NCBI RefSeq assembly: GCF_019219025.1
Contig: NZ_JAHUWN010000006.1
Span: 62,001-126,000 of the forward strand
Reading direction: 5' to 3'
Origin: Bacillus sp. sid0103
GTDB lineage: Bacteria > Bacillota > Bacilli > Bacillales_B > DSM-18226
Length of the DNA stretch: 64,000 bases
In this document: one piece after another, positions 35,778 to 44,264 of the stretch
Layout of the letters: every line of letters begins with the position of its first letter
Position numbering within the stretch: the first letter of the stretch is position 1
Position numbers and translations under genes: made by a program
The notes under the pieces: model-generated
Database searches by the model: none
Told to the model about the DNA's origin: nothing
What the model saw: only the letters and a program-made list of their open reading frames with translations

Positions 35778-37322
35778 ATGATTGCTGCTGAGTTAATTAA
35801 GCGTGGTGCTAAGTATTATGCGAAAGAAACAGCTGTCATTTATAAAGACCAGAAATTAACGTTTGAAGAAGTTCATAAAAATTCCAATCGCTTAGCCAAT
35901 GCCCTGTTTAAATTGGGATTGGAAAAGGGCGATCGAATTTCCTTTTTATTTGCCAATTCTCTTCATAGTGTGGAAATTGACTTTGCGATGTTAAAATCAG
36001 GACTGGTTCGAGTCCCATTAAATACAAGGCTTTCAGAAGAAGAACATTTGCATATGATCACGGAGACCGATTCGAAAGCCATTTTATTTACCGAGGAATT
36101 TTCAGACAGGGTGGCGAGATTGAGAGAAAGACTGCCCAATCAACTATTATTTTTCCAAGTGGACGGGACTGCAAAGTATGAGTGGATGGTTCCGATATAC
36201 GAAGAAATGAAAACGGTTACTGCTGATGATCCAATCGTTCGATTATCAGAAGAAGATTATGCTACCTTCCAATATACATCAGGTACCACAGGTAAGTTAA
36301 AAGCAGCCATCCATACGCAAGGTTCCTGGGCAGCGATGGCAACGAATATCTTGTCAACATTGACGATTAATAGCGGAGATATTATGATGCACGCTGCTCC
36401 ATTAACACACGCATCAGGCATACTCGTTTTACCACATTGGATACGAGGTGCCGCCAATGCGATTCTACCAACCTTTCATCCTCAAGAATTTCTTCAAGCT
36501 GTTGAAACGATCAAACCAACTACGATTAACTTAGTTCCAACTATGATTGTCATGCTTCTCACTAATCCAGAGGTAGAAAAATATTCATTTGACTCCGTTC
36601 GAAGTCTGATTTACGGTGCTTCACCGATGCCGCGTGAAGCCTTGAAGAGAGGTCTGGAATTATGGGGGCCAAAATTCATTCAGTATTTCGGTCAAACGGA
36701 AGTTCCTCTTATTCTATCTATTTTATCAGTTGAGGACCATCTAGTAGGGTTAGCAAATCCAGTTTACTATGACCGACTGTTATCCTGCGGCAGACCTACG
36801 ATCACGACAGAAGTGAAAATTGTCAATGAAGATGGTCTAGAGGTGCCGCAAGGGGAAATAGGTGAGATTGTTGTTTCCTCAAATCAAGCAATGGCAGGCT
36901 ATTGGAAAGAGGAAGAATTGACGGCTGAAACGATCAAAGGTAAATGGGTTTATACGCGGGATATGGGCTACATAGACCAAGAAGGTTACTTGTATTTAAT
37001 TGATCGTAAGTCAGATATGATCATCAGCGGTGGATTTAATATTTATCCTCGTGAAGTAGAAGAAGTTCTATACCAGCATCCTGCCGTTTTGGAGGCAGCA
37101 GTAGTCGGAGTTCCAGACGCAACATGGGTGGAAAGTGTGAAAGCCTTTGTTGTATTGAGAGCGGACCATACAGCGAGTGAAGAGGAGCTTATTGAATATT
37201 GCAAAGATCATATAGCGTCCTATAAAAAACCGAAAACTATCGAGTTTATTGATAGCCTACCGAAAAGTGCGGTTGGGAAGGTAGTTAGGAGGATTTTGCG
37301 GAAGGAAGAGTTGAGGAGATAG
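35778..37322 (+). CDS. AMP-dependent acyl-CoA synthetase
   Basis: Adenylate-forming enzyme of 514 aa that activates a carboxylic acid as its CoA ester. The P-loop is YTSGTTGKLKAAIHT (normally GKPKG, so slightly divergent), followed by YFGQTEVP, GWVY-like KGKWVYTRDMGY, DRKSDMIISGG and the adenylation lysine in KSAVGKVVRR. Starts 4 nt after the hydratase stop with AAAGGGG. Fatty or aromatic acid specificity cannot be told. Confidence 0.88.
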   Translation: MIAAELIKRGAKYYAKETAVIYKDQKLTFEEVHKNSNRLANALFKLGLEKGDRISFLFANSLHSVEIDFAMLKSGLVRVPLNTRLSEEEHLHMITETDSKAILFTEEFSDRVARLRERLPNQLLFFQVDGTAKYEWMVPIYEEMKTVTADDPIVRLSEEDYATFQYTSGTTGKLKAAIHTQGSWAAMATNILSTLTINSGDIMMHAAPLTHASGILVLPHWIRGAANAILPTFHPQEFLQAVETIKPTTINLVPTMIVMLLTNPEVEKYSFDSVRSLIYGASPMPREALKRGLELWGPKFIQYFGQTEVPLILSILSVEDHLVGLANPVYYDRLLSCGRPTITTEVKIVNEDGLEVPQGEIGEIVVSSNQAMAGYWKEEELTAETIKGKWVYTRDMGYIDQEGYLYLIDRKSDMIISGGFNIYPREVEEVLYQHPAVLEAAVVGVPDATWVESVKAFVVLRADHTASEEELIEYCKDHIASYKKPKTIEFIDSLPKSAVGKVVRRILRKEELRR

Positions 37323-37360
37323 GTTTGTTGCCAATTTTATTCAGTAATAAAAAGTTTCAT

Positions 37361-37398
37361 GCACCATCCAATTCTTTGGATGGTGCCTGAATTTTTTG
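37361..37398. terminator. Terminator between convergent genes
   Basis: GCACCATCCA (37361-37370) pairs with TGGATGGTGC (37377-37386), loop 6 nt, with a T run at about 37392-37397. It lies between the acyl-CoA ligase and the convergent transporter. Confidence 0.8.
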
Positions 37399-37436
37399 AT
37401 TTACTGCAAATAATCTTCTATTGAAAAAGATCATTA

Positions 37437-38579
37437 TTAAAATATTTTTAAGATAAAGTACTGAATCAAGGTTAATAAGGCTAAAAAGGAAAAGTTGTAT
37501 AGGCTGAATTTAATTAAATATTTTTTACTTTCCTTTGGATTTGCCTGAATAAATAGTTTGTAAGAAATCACACTTGCCAATGATGCAATAATGGTCCCTA
37601 GCCCTCCAATATTGACACCCAATAATAAAGGTTTCCAATCCGTTGTGAATTCTGCCAGTAGGATCGAAGCAGGGACGTTACTGATAAATTGGCTTAAAAA
37701 AATCGAACTGAAATAGACGGAAATTGGGTCCTTGAGGCTTGTGCTTGCAATGGCTTGTAATGTATTAGAATTGGATATATTTCCGATGAAAATAAAGAAA
37801 CAGATAAAAGTTAACAGCAACAAATAATCAATCTTAATTAATAATTTTACATTCATAATGATCACCGTCATTAATGTAATCACGAAGGCAACCAGGTAAC
37901 TGACTACTCCAAAAATGGAAGCAATAATAATGGCTAATACCATTACCCAGACAGCAGGCCTCTTCCAATCGCTAATCGGCATTTGAGTCAGGACAACTTT
38001 CAGTTCTCTTTTATGCATTCTATTCATTAGAAAATAAAGCGAACCAATCCCAGTAACAGCCATGAATAAAACGGTTGTAAAAAAGGGAATGGGCTTGATT
38101 CCATAATAAGAATAGATGAACAAATTTTGCGGATTACCCATTGGAGTCAAACTACTTCCAATATTGGCAGCAATGGTTTGAAGAATAATCGTCTCCATCA
38201 TGGGAATCTTAGTCTTTCTACTGACAACCAGAGTCAAAGGTACAAAAGTAAGCAGTGCTACATCGTTTGTAACAAACATGGAGCTAAAAAAACATAACAT
38301 AATCAGAATAGCTGAAACGGATCGGCTATTATTACATTTATTGATGATGGTAATAGCGAATTTGTCCAGAAATTTAAGTTCTTCCAAAGCCTTAATGGTA
38401 AGCATTAGGGTAAATAAACTAATCAGGACTTGAAAATTTATATACTCCAGTTTAGGAGAGTGAATCAAACAGCTAGTTGCTGCCAATAGAAGCGACACAG
38501 TAAAGACGATATCTTTTTTCAGAAAACCAATCTTCAGTTTGATTCTTTTGTTTCCTTGGATTAATACAGATTCTTTCAC
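37437..38579 (-). CDS. SLC13/ArsB-like anion transporter
   Basis: Membrane protein of about 380 aa with 10-11 hydrophobic segments. FVTNDVALLTFVPLTLV and NIGSSLTPMGNPQN, with a second half holding QFISNVPASILLAEF and GVNIGGLGTIIASLAS, are the paired hairpin motifs of the ion-transporter superfamily (ArsB/CitM/NhaD). It probably exports or imports an anion, or exchanges sodium. The frame can begin with TTG at 38612, but GTG at 38579 has GGTGG 6 nt before it and is preferred. It stands alone, convergent with the acyl-CoA ligase operon. Confidence 0.78.
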   Translation of the reverse strand: MKESVLIQGNKRIKLKIGFLKKDIVFTVSLLLAATSCLIHSPKLEYINFQVLISLFTLMLTIKALEELKFLDKFAITIINKCNNSRSVSAILIMLCFFSSMFVTNDVALLTFVPLTLVVSRKTKIPMMETIILQTIAANIGSSLTPMGNPQNLFIYSYYGIKPIPFFTTVLFMAVTGIGSLYFLMNRMHKRELKVVLTQMPISDWKRPAVWVMVLAIIIASIFGVVSYLVAFVITLMTVIIMNVKLLIKIDYLLLLTFICFFIFIGNISNSNTLQAIASTSLKDPISVYFSSIFLSQFISNVPASILLAEFTTDWKPLLLGVNIGGLGTIIASLASVISYKLFIQANPKESKKYLIKFSLYNFSFLALLTLIQYFILKIF

Positions 38580-38798
38580 AACACACCACCGGTAATAGAT
38601 AGAATTTGACAACTATATGATTCTATCATGTACATCTATGGCTTGAAAATACCAAAGTAATGAATCTATAGTTCCCTGTTTAGAAATACTTTTAAAAATC
38701 TTGAGATGAATTTCATAAAACTTAAAAAAGTGCCTGACACCATCCAAGCTGGACGATACCTGACACTTACTAGTTTTTACTTTTTTTACTTAAGACTC

Positions 38799-39503
38799 CT
38801 AACTTTGCTTTGACTTCATGTAAATCTCTTCGTACGGCTGGATTACCACAAAGCCTTCACCTTCGAATTTCATTTGTATTGACTCACCGCTGCCTCTTCC
38901 AAGAAAAGTCTTTAAACTTATATCAGTTTGAAACACAGGCTGAAGATTGCCAGACCAGGCTACAGTTGCGTTTGGATCCGTAATTACAGGGTTACCAGGT
39001 GACACCCTTAAAGTGAGTGGTTCATAATGTGCAGTAAAAGCAATCATACCTGTTCCTTGACAACGTACATTAAATAAACCGCCTGCCATCATCCCAGCAA
39101 TTTTCTTCATTAATTTGATGTCCCATTTAATACTTGGTTCAAATGCAAGTAAATCATTCCCGTTAATGTAGATGGTTTCGTTTTGTAAATTCAGGATAAT
39201 GATCTTCTTGCCACTATCCGCAAGATATAACTTGCCTTTTCCGTTAGCTTTCATTAAAGAGGCGCCTTCTCCTGTAAATGCCTTCTTGAACGCGGTTCCT
39301 AGACCGTGTTCTAATATTCCTTCACGGACAAATTTCATTTCCCCATGATAAGCAACCATTGACCCTGCTTTAGCCCAAACTTGACCGTCTAAATTTACCT
39401 CCAAAAGCCGTGGAGTCTCTAATTCAAAAAAACCCTGCCCTTTATCTTCCTGCTCCGTTTGTTTGATAAATTCTTCAATTGAGTATCTGTTCAATGCTCC
39501 CAC
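38799..39503 (-). CDS. AIM24-family protein
   Basis: 234-aa beta-rich protein with the AIM24 pattern: GSMVAYHGEMKF near the start, TGEGASLMKANGKGKLYLAD in the middle and GEGFVVIQPYEE at the end. The family is widespread in bacteria and mitochondria without a settled biochemical role. GTG start at 39503 with GAAGGAAGGA just upstream (close spacing; the TTG at 39494 is an alternative). Confidence 0.85.
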   Translation of the reverse strand: MGALNRYSIEEFIKQTEQEDKGQGFFELETPRLLEVNLDGQVWAKAGSMVAYHGEMKFVREGILEHGLGTAFKKAFTGEGASLMKANGKGKLYLADSGKKIIILNLQNETIYINGNDLLAFEPSIKWDIKLMKKIAGMMAGGLFNVRCQGTGMIAFTAHYEPLTLRVSPGNPVITDPNATVAWSGNLQPVFQTDISLKTFLGRGSGESIQMKFEGEGFVVIQPYEEIYMKSKQS

Positions 39504-39653
39504 ATCCTTCCTTCACTTTATATACGAGCCCATATCACTTTTGTTTCAAATTTATGGAAGGGACTGAAATTTTATCCTTTCAAGTCTATCTAAGAGCGCC
39601 TCAGAATTCAAAATAAGGGAAAGAAATATACGAAAATTGAATAATAACATTGA

Positions 39654-39785
39654 AGTGAACTTACTAATAATGATATTCAGGGAGAATGTACTATTATTTC
39701 CATTGTTGGGGATCCAAATCTTTCTCCTGATGCAGGAATACTTTTAATTAAGGGTGCTTCTAAGACAAATATCGCAAAGGAGTAA
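39654..39785 (+). other. Unassigned gene fragment
   Basis: An open stretch without a proper start reads SELTNNDIQGECTIISIVGD and ends GASKTNIAKE-stop, directly followed by the remnant small gene at 39791. I do not recognise it; it may be the tail of a lost gene. Downstream, 39917-40053 also shows an open stretch without a start. The 150 nt after the AIM24 start contain nothing else. Confidence 0.3.
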
Positions 39786-39790
39786 TGATA

Positions 39791-39896
39791 ATGGATAAGG
39801 ACAATCATTATGTTGCAGCTTCACTTTCTCCTAATTTGATAAATGAAATTCAAACATTAGATAGTGGTTATCGCGTACTAAAATGATAAAAATTAG
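39791..39896 (+). pseudogene. Broken copy of the 46-aa small protein gene
   Basis: The frame begins MDKDNHYVAASLSPNLINEI and closely matches the intact small protein at 54941-55081. An internal deletion then shifts the frame; the lost C-terminal codons (VVIAY...NDKN) are still readable in another frame up to the TAG at about 39896, with a stop where Glu should be. AAAGGAG precedes the ATG. Confidence 0.75.
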
Positions 39897-40056
39897 ATGG
39901 GTATATATTTTCTGTAAAAAAGGGCGCCTATTTCTCTTTTGGGAAGGCTGGAGTCATATCTAAGGTCAAAGGCCTTCATAAATTTGAAAGTTTTTCTTTA
40001 TCGGAGTATTTTAAATTTCAAGGTATTCCACCTATACGCTTCATAAGTTGGCCTTA

Positions 40057-40745
40057 ATGAAGGACGAATCTCTTGTTCATACGGCAGATTTTGTCCTTCA
40101 TACCGCTGATGAAGGACAAATTTCATGTTCCTGCGTGGACATTTGTCTTTCATACCGCTGATGAAAGACAAATCACATGTACCTGTGTGGACTTTTGTCC
40201 TTCATACCGCTGATGAAGGACAAATCACATGGACCTGCGTCGACATTTGTCTTTCATACCGCTGATGAAGGACAAATCACATGTACCTGCGTGGACTTTT
40301 GTCCTTCATACCGCTGATGAAGGACAAATTTCATGTTCCTGCGTGGACATTTGTCTTTCATACCGCTGATGAAAGACAAATCACATGTACCTGTGTGGAC
40401 TTTTGTCCTTCATACCGCTGATGAAGGACAAATCACATGGACCTGCGTGGACATTTGTCTTTCATACCGCTGATGAAGGACAAATCACATGGACCTGCGT
40501 GGACATTTGTCCTTCATACCGCTGATGAAGGACAAATCACATGTACCTGCGTGGACATTTGTCTTTCATACCGCTGATGAAGGACAAATCACATGTACCT
40601 GCGTGGACATTTGTCTTTCATACCGCTGATGAAGGACAAATCACATGTACCTGCGTGGACATTTGTCCTTCATACCGCTGATGAAGAACAAATCTCTCTC
40701 ATCCACGATGACTTATGTCCTTCATAATGAAGCTGAAGAGGACTA
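40057..40745. repeat. 52-bp tandem repeat array with palindromic core
   Basis: Twelve units start every 52 bp from 40090 to 40662, with decayed units at both ends (40057 and 40714). Each has a 12-bp hairpin TTTGTCCTTCAT / ATGAAGGACAAA around ACCGCTG, then a 21-bp spacer near TCACATGTACCTGCGTGGAC. Units 2 and 6 change both arms together (C to T with G to A). Units 1-4 recur as units 5-8, a 208-bp higher-order duplication. 52 is not a multiple of 3, so it is not coding. Spacers are near identical, so it is not CRISPR. Confidence 0.92.
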
Positions 40746-40858
40746 GGTTTCCCCTTATGTCTAGTAAACATGAAAAGGGTAGTTTACATAATTGGTTAAG
40801 TGTCTGGAACTTTTTGGTCATTACCTGTTTTCATCAATCCTACTAACTTTGTAAAACA

Positions 40859-42688
40859 TTAGCTTTTGTTTTTCTGTAATGTGTCTTTAGCTTTTATACA
40901 TTGATAAATATTGATTGCTAAATGAATATTAAATAATGGTTGACTCTCATTCAAGTCTGTTACTAGAATTTCCTCAATTCGCTTTAAACGGTAGCTTAAA
41001 GTATTGGTGTGAATATGTAAAGAATCAGCCGTTTTCTTTATGTTTTGATTTTGGTCTAAATAAACAATCAGAGTGCTTAACAATTCGCCTTTTCTAGATT
41101 GTTCATATTGAATAAGCGGACCTAATACTTCTTGAATAAAATCGTTCAATTCTTCCTTTGAGTTTTGTAAAATAAACCTCTGAACACCAAGGTCTGTATA
41201 ACTAAGGACTCTATGATCAAAAAGATAGTTTTTGAGAAACTTAATGCACTTTGTCGCTTCTACAAATGACTCATGGACAAAAGTAAGCCCCTGCTTAATT
41301 CTTCCAATGCCAATCGATACGTCTATCTCTCTATATTTATTTATAATCTCATGTTGTAAATTCTTTGCAAGTTCTTTTATTTCTGCAACAATATTGGACG
41401 AAGAAACTCTTGAATGAAAGGATAGAAGAGCAACAATTTGATTTTCAACCCTTACTGCCATTACTTGAGAGTTCCTCCCAAGTAATGTCTTATTGGACAT
41501 ATGGAGTAAATTCCTTAAAACGTGTTCGCCTAAAACCTTTTGCTCATTTAATTTATCCTCAAAATTAATAATCATGGCAACATAGGTCCGGTTAGGGTCA
41601 AAATTTAAATTTTTTGCTTTCTGAATGAGTGCTTCATCCATCTGTCCAGAAAAAAGCTTCGTCACGAATTCCCCTCTTAAACGCTGCTGTGTTTCAAAAA
41701 TGGCTTGTTCTTTTACCAGTTCAAGTGAAATGATCGTACAAGCATGTTCAAGAGCAGCGATATCCACCTCACTCATTTTTTGTTTAGAAAGGATTATGAG
41801 CCCGCCTAGAGACTTTAGTTTAGACCCAAGTGATAATACAACTATTTGATAAGTTTCATCATTTATTGTTATATCGGAAACGGTATGTGAATTTTCAAGT
41901 GTTAGGATAATTTGTTTGGTATATTGTGTAATATACTCTGTCATCTCAACAGAAAATGAGGAATGGCAGGCAGAAGCCTTAAGTTCTCCTATCTCATTAA
42001 AGAGAAACATATGCTGTCCAATTGTTTTATGTATAAAATTCATAATTGATTGAATTCCTTCTCCATTTACAACAAGATTGGCTAAGTTCCTATGTATTTC
42101 TATTGAATGGGAAAGCATCCGAACTGTTTTTTCCTTTTCATAATAAAGACTGGATTTTTCTAAGGCAATTGCTGCTTGATGGCCAATCGCTTCCAATAGA
42201 TTAATATCCTCTTGCTTAAACTGCAAAGATTGTTCAAAAGAGTCCAATGTAATCACGCCAATACATTTTCCCTTTTGTAAAATAGGTGAAGAAATGACAG
42301 ATGTAAAATGAAAATTACTCGGAATAGCCCGATCCAATAAATCTCTGTTATACGGAGTTAATGTAGACAGTGCTTGTTTAATTTCTACCTCATCCCAAAA
42401 AATTAGACATTTTTTTGCAGCAAAAGATATCCCAGTCATGGATTCCCCGCTAACTAGTTCAATTTGCCTAAAAATATGTGGATAAAATAATCCTTGAGCG
42501 GATTTTGCGATTAGTCGATTCTGGTTTTTGTCAAAAATCCATATAGAGCCTCCTCCAGCAGCTTCAACGACAGATATCGTTTCATTCATGATAGAATCAA
42601 AGATGGTATCAATATCTAATTTGGAATTAATAACGTTGGACACTTGTATTAAGGACTTTAGTTGTCGATGAGTTAATGTATCTTGCAA
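40859..42688 (-). CDS. GAF-PucR/CdaR-type transcriptional regulator
   Basis: 609-aa cytosolic regulator. An N-terminal GAF domain (about 15-175) is followed by a middle region, a GGDEF-like CdaR domain (about 340-480) and a C-terminal PucR helix-turn-helix (about 545-590; IKKTADSLHIHTNTLSYRLK). It is divergent from the acyl-CoA dehydrogenase/leucine operon across a 306-nt gap with a small palindrome, so it probably controls that operon in response to a metabolite bound by the GAF domain. Confidence 0.85.
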   Translation of the reverse strand: MQDTLTHRQLKSLIQVSNVINSKLDIDTIFDSIMNETISVVEAAGGGSIWIFDKNQNRLIAKSAQGLFYPHIFRQIELVSGESMTGISFAAKKCLIFWDEVEIKQALSTLTPYNRDLLDRAIPSNFHFTSVISSPILQKGKCIGVITLDSFEQSLQFKQEDINLLEAIGHQAAIALEKSSLYYEKEKTVRMLSHSIEIHRNLANLVVNGEGIQSIMNFIHKTIGQHMFLFNEIGELKASACHSSFSVEMTEYITQYTKQIILTLENSHTVSDITINDETYQIVVLSLGSKLKSLGGLIILSKQKMSEVDIAALEHACTIISLELVKEQAIFETQQRLRGEFVTKLFSGQMDEALIQKAKNLNFDPNRTYVAMIINFEDKLNEQKVLGEHVLRNLLHMSNKTLLGRNSQVMAVRVENQIVALLSFHSRVSSSNIVAEIKELAKNLQHEIINKYREIDVSIGIGRIKQGLTFVHESFVEATKCIKFLKNYLFDHRVLSYTDLGVQRFILQNSKEELNDFIQEVLGPLIQYEQSRKGELLSTLIVYLDQNQNIKKTADSLHIHTNTLSYRLKRIEEILVTDLNESQPLFNIHLAINIYQCIKAKDTLQKNKS

Positions 42689-42748
42689 CTTTCATCATCC
42701 TTACTCTATGAAATTTATTATTTTACATATCAATCTATTTTTGCATTT

Positions 42749-42767
42749 TTTGTGTAAAACACACAAA
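42749..42767. promoter_or_regulatory. Palindrome in the divergent regulator/leucine-operon gap
   Basis: TTTGTGT (42749-42755) and ACACAAA (42761-42767) flank a 5-nt centre. It may bind the PucR-type regulator. The remaining gap to 42994 is AT-rich without a clear promoter. Confidence 0.35.
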
Positions 42768-42994
42768 TTTTTCATAATAATATTCATGAAAATGTACATA
42801 GCATTATATTTCCTAATAGTTATATTATTAATATTATAAGAAAGTTATAAAAATATTGAAAGGGGGTCAGTACATAGAGATTTAGTGAAGGTTTGATATT
42901 TGTTACGAAATAAAGGTTAATTATGAGTAATTTTGATGTAAAAATATTTTTTTGTCGAAAATAATCGAAATATTTAGAAAGGAGTTGTAGATAA

Positions 42995-44134
42995 ATGAAT
43001 TTTGATTTAACGAAAGAACAAGAGATGATACGCAAATTAATTCGAGATTTTGCTGATGCAGAAGTTGCTCCTGGAGCAGATGAACGTGATCGAACTGGGG
43101 AATTCCCTAAAGAAATTTTTTCTAAATTAGCAGAGCTAGGGATTATGGGTCTGCCTTTCCCTGAACAATACGGTGGAGGTGAAGCCGACACTGTCAGCTT
43201 TGCAATTGTCGTTGAAGAACTTAGTCGTGTTTGCGCATCAACAGGAATTACATATTCAGCCCATATTTCATTAGGGGGGGCCCCTCTTAATTTATTTGGT
43301 ACGCACGAACAAAAAGAGAAATACCTAACACCAATTTGTACTGGAGAGTCTTTCGGAGCATTTGGTTTGACTGAACCGAATGCAGGCTCCGATGCAGGGG
43401 GAACCCAAACAACAGCAGTTCTTGATGGCGATGAGTGGGTCATTAACGGCTCAAAATGTTTTATTACAAATGCAAGCTATGCTAATCACCTTGCAGTGAC
43501 CGCCGTAACAGACCGCTCAAAGGGAATCAACGGAATCACAGCATTTATTGTTCCTACTAATGCTCCAGGATTCACTGTGGTCAACAACTACGAAAAAATG
43601 GGTCTTCATGCCTCAAATACCACAGAACTTATCATGGAGAATGTAAGAGTTCCGAAAGAAAATCTGCTGGGCACGATTGGAAGCGGTTACAAACAATTTT
43701 TAGCTACTCTTGATGGCGGAAGAATTGGAATTGGTGCCATGGCTGTAGGTATTGCTCAAGGAGCATTTGAAAAATCCCTTCAATATGCAAAAGAAAGAAA
43801 ACAGTTTGGAAAGAGTTTATCCAACTTCCAGGCAATCCAATTTAAATTAGCTGACATGGCAATGAATATCGAATTAGCCCGGAATATGGTTTTCAAAGCA
43901 GCTTGGTTAAAGGATCAAGGACGAGCATTTAAAAAGGAAGCGGCATTTGCGAAATTATTTGCTTCGGAAATATGCATGCGTGCATGTGATCAAGCCGTTC
44001 AAATTCATGGCGGATATGGATATATGAAGGAATATCAAGTTGAACGATTCTTCCGTGATGCGAAACTTTTGGAAATTGGTGAAGGAACATCTGAAGTTCA
44101 ACGAATGGTCATTGCCAAGCAAATTGGATGTTAA
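42995..44134 (+). CDS. yngJ: Acyl-CoA dehydrogenase (short/branched chain)
   Basis: FAD flavoenzyme of 379 aa that oxidises an acyl-CoA to the enoyl-CoA, passing electrons to ETF, which is encoded at the end of this operon. Motifs FGAFGLTEPNAGSDAGG and GKQFGKSL-like RKQFGKSLSNFQA are typical. The catalytic base appears to be Glu363 in IGEGTSEVQR, as in short/medium-chain enzymes; the alternative glutamate position used by isovaleryl-CoA dehydrogenase is Gly (LDGGRI). AAAGGAG precedes the ATG. The order matches B. subtilis yngJ. Isovaleryl-CoA is the expected substrate from context. Confidence 0.9.
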   Translation: MNFDLTKEQEMIRKLIRDFADAEVAPGADERDRTGEFPKEIFSKLAELGIMGLPFPEQYGGGEADTVSFAIVVEELSRVCASTGITYSAHISLGGAPLNLFGTHEQKEKYLTPICTGESFGAFGLTEPNAGSDAGGTQTTAVLDGDEWVINGSKCFITNASYANHLAVTAVTDRSKGINGITAFIVPTNAPGFTVVNNYEKMGLHASNTTELIMENVRVPKENLLGTIGSGYKQFLATLDGGRIGIGAMAVGIAQGAFEKSLQYAKERKQFGKSLSNFQAIQFKLADMAMNIELARNMVFKAAWLKDQGRAFKKEAAFAKLFASEICMRACDQAVQIHGGYGYMKEYQVERFFRDAKLLEIGEGTSEVQRMVIAKQIGC

Positions 44135-44264
44135 AAAATTTTTATAGGATTGGCCGTGTTAAAGGTCAATTTTGATTTTTATAGCCAAGTTGATTGGAGC
44201 GGAAATCAACAGCCAAGTTTAACAGATTTATAGGATTAAATAAAATTGTTAAAGGAGCCATTAC

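Noticed and set aside
38731..38766. Terminator hairpin before the transporter gene
   Set aside because: Arms match only partly (mismatches in the middle); resembles the GCACCATCC hairpins at 34429 and 37361 but is too degenerate to call.
40090..40713. CRISPR array
   Set aside because: Period is a constant 52 bp with near-identical spacers and a palindromic core; no cas genes nearby. It is a tandem repeat.
42778..42804. SigE-type promoter for the leucine operon
   Set aside because: TAATATT fits the -35 pattern, but the -10 (CATAGCAT) has two mismatches and the spacing of 12 is short.
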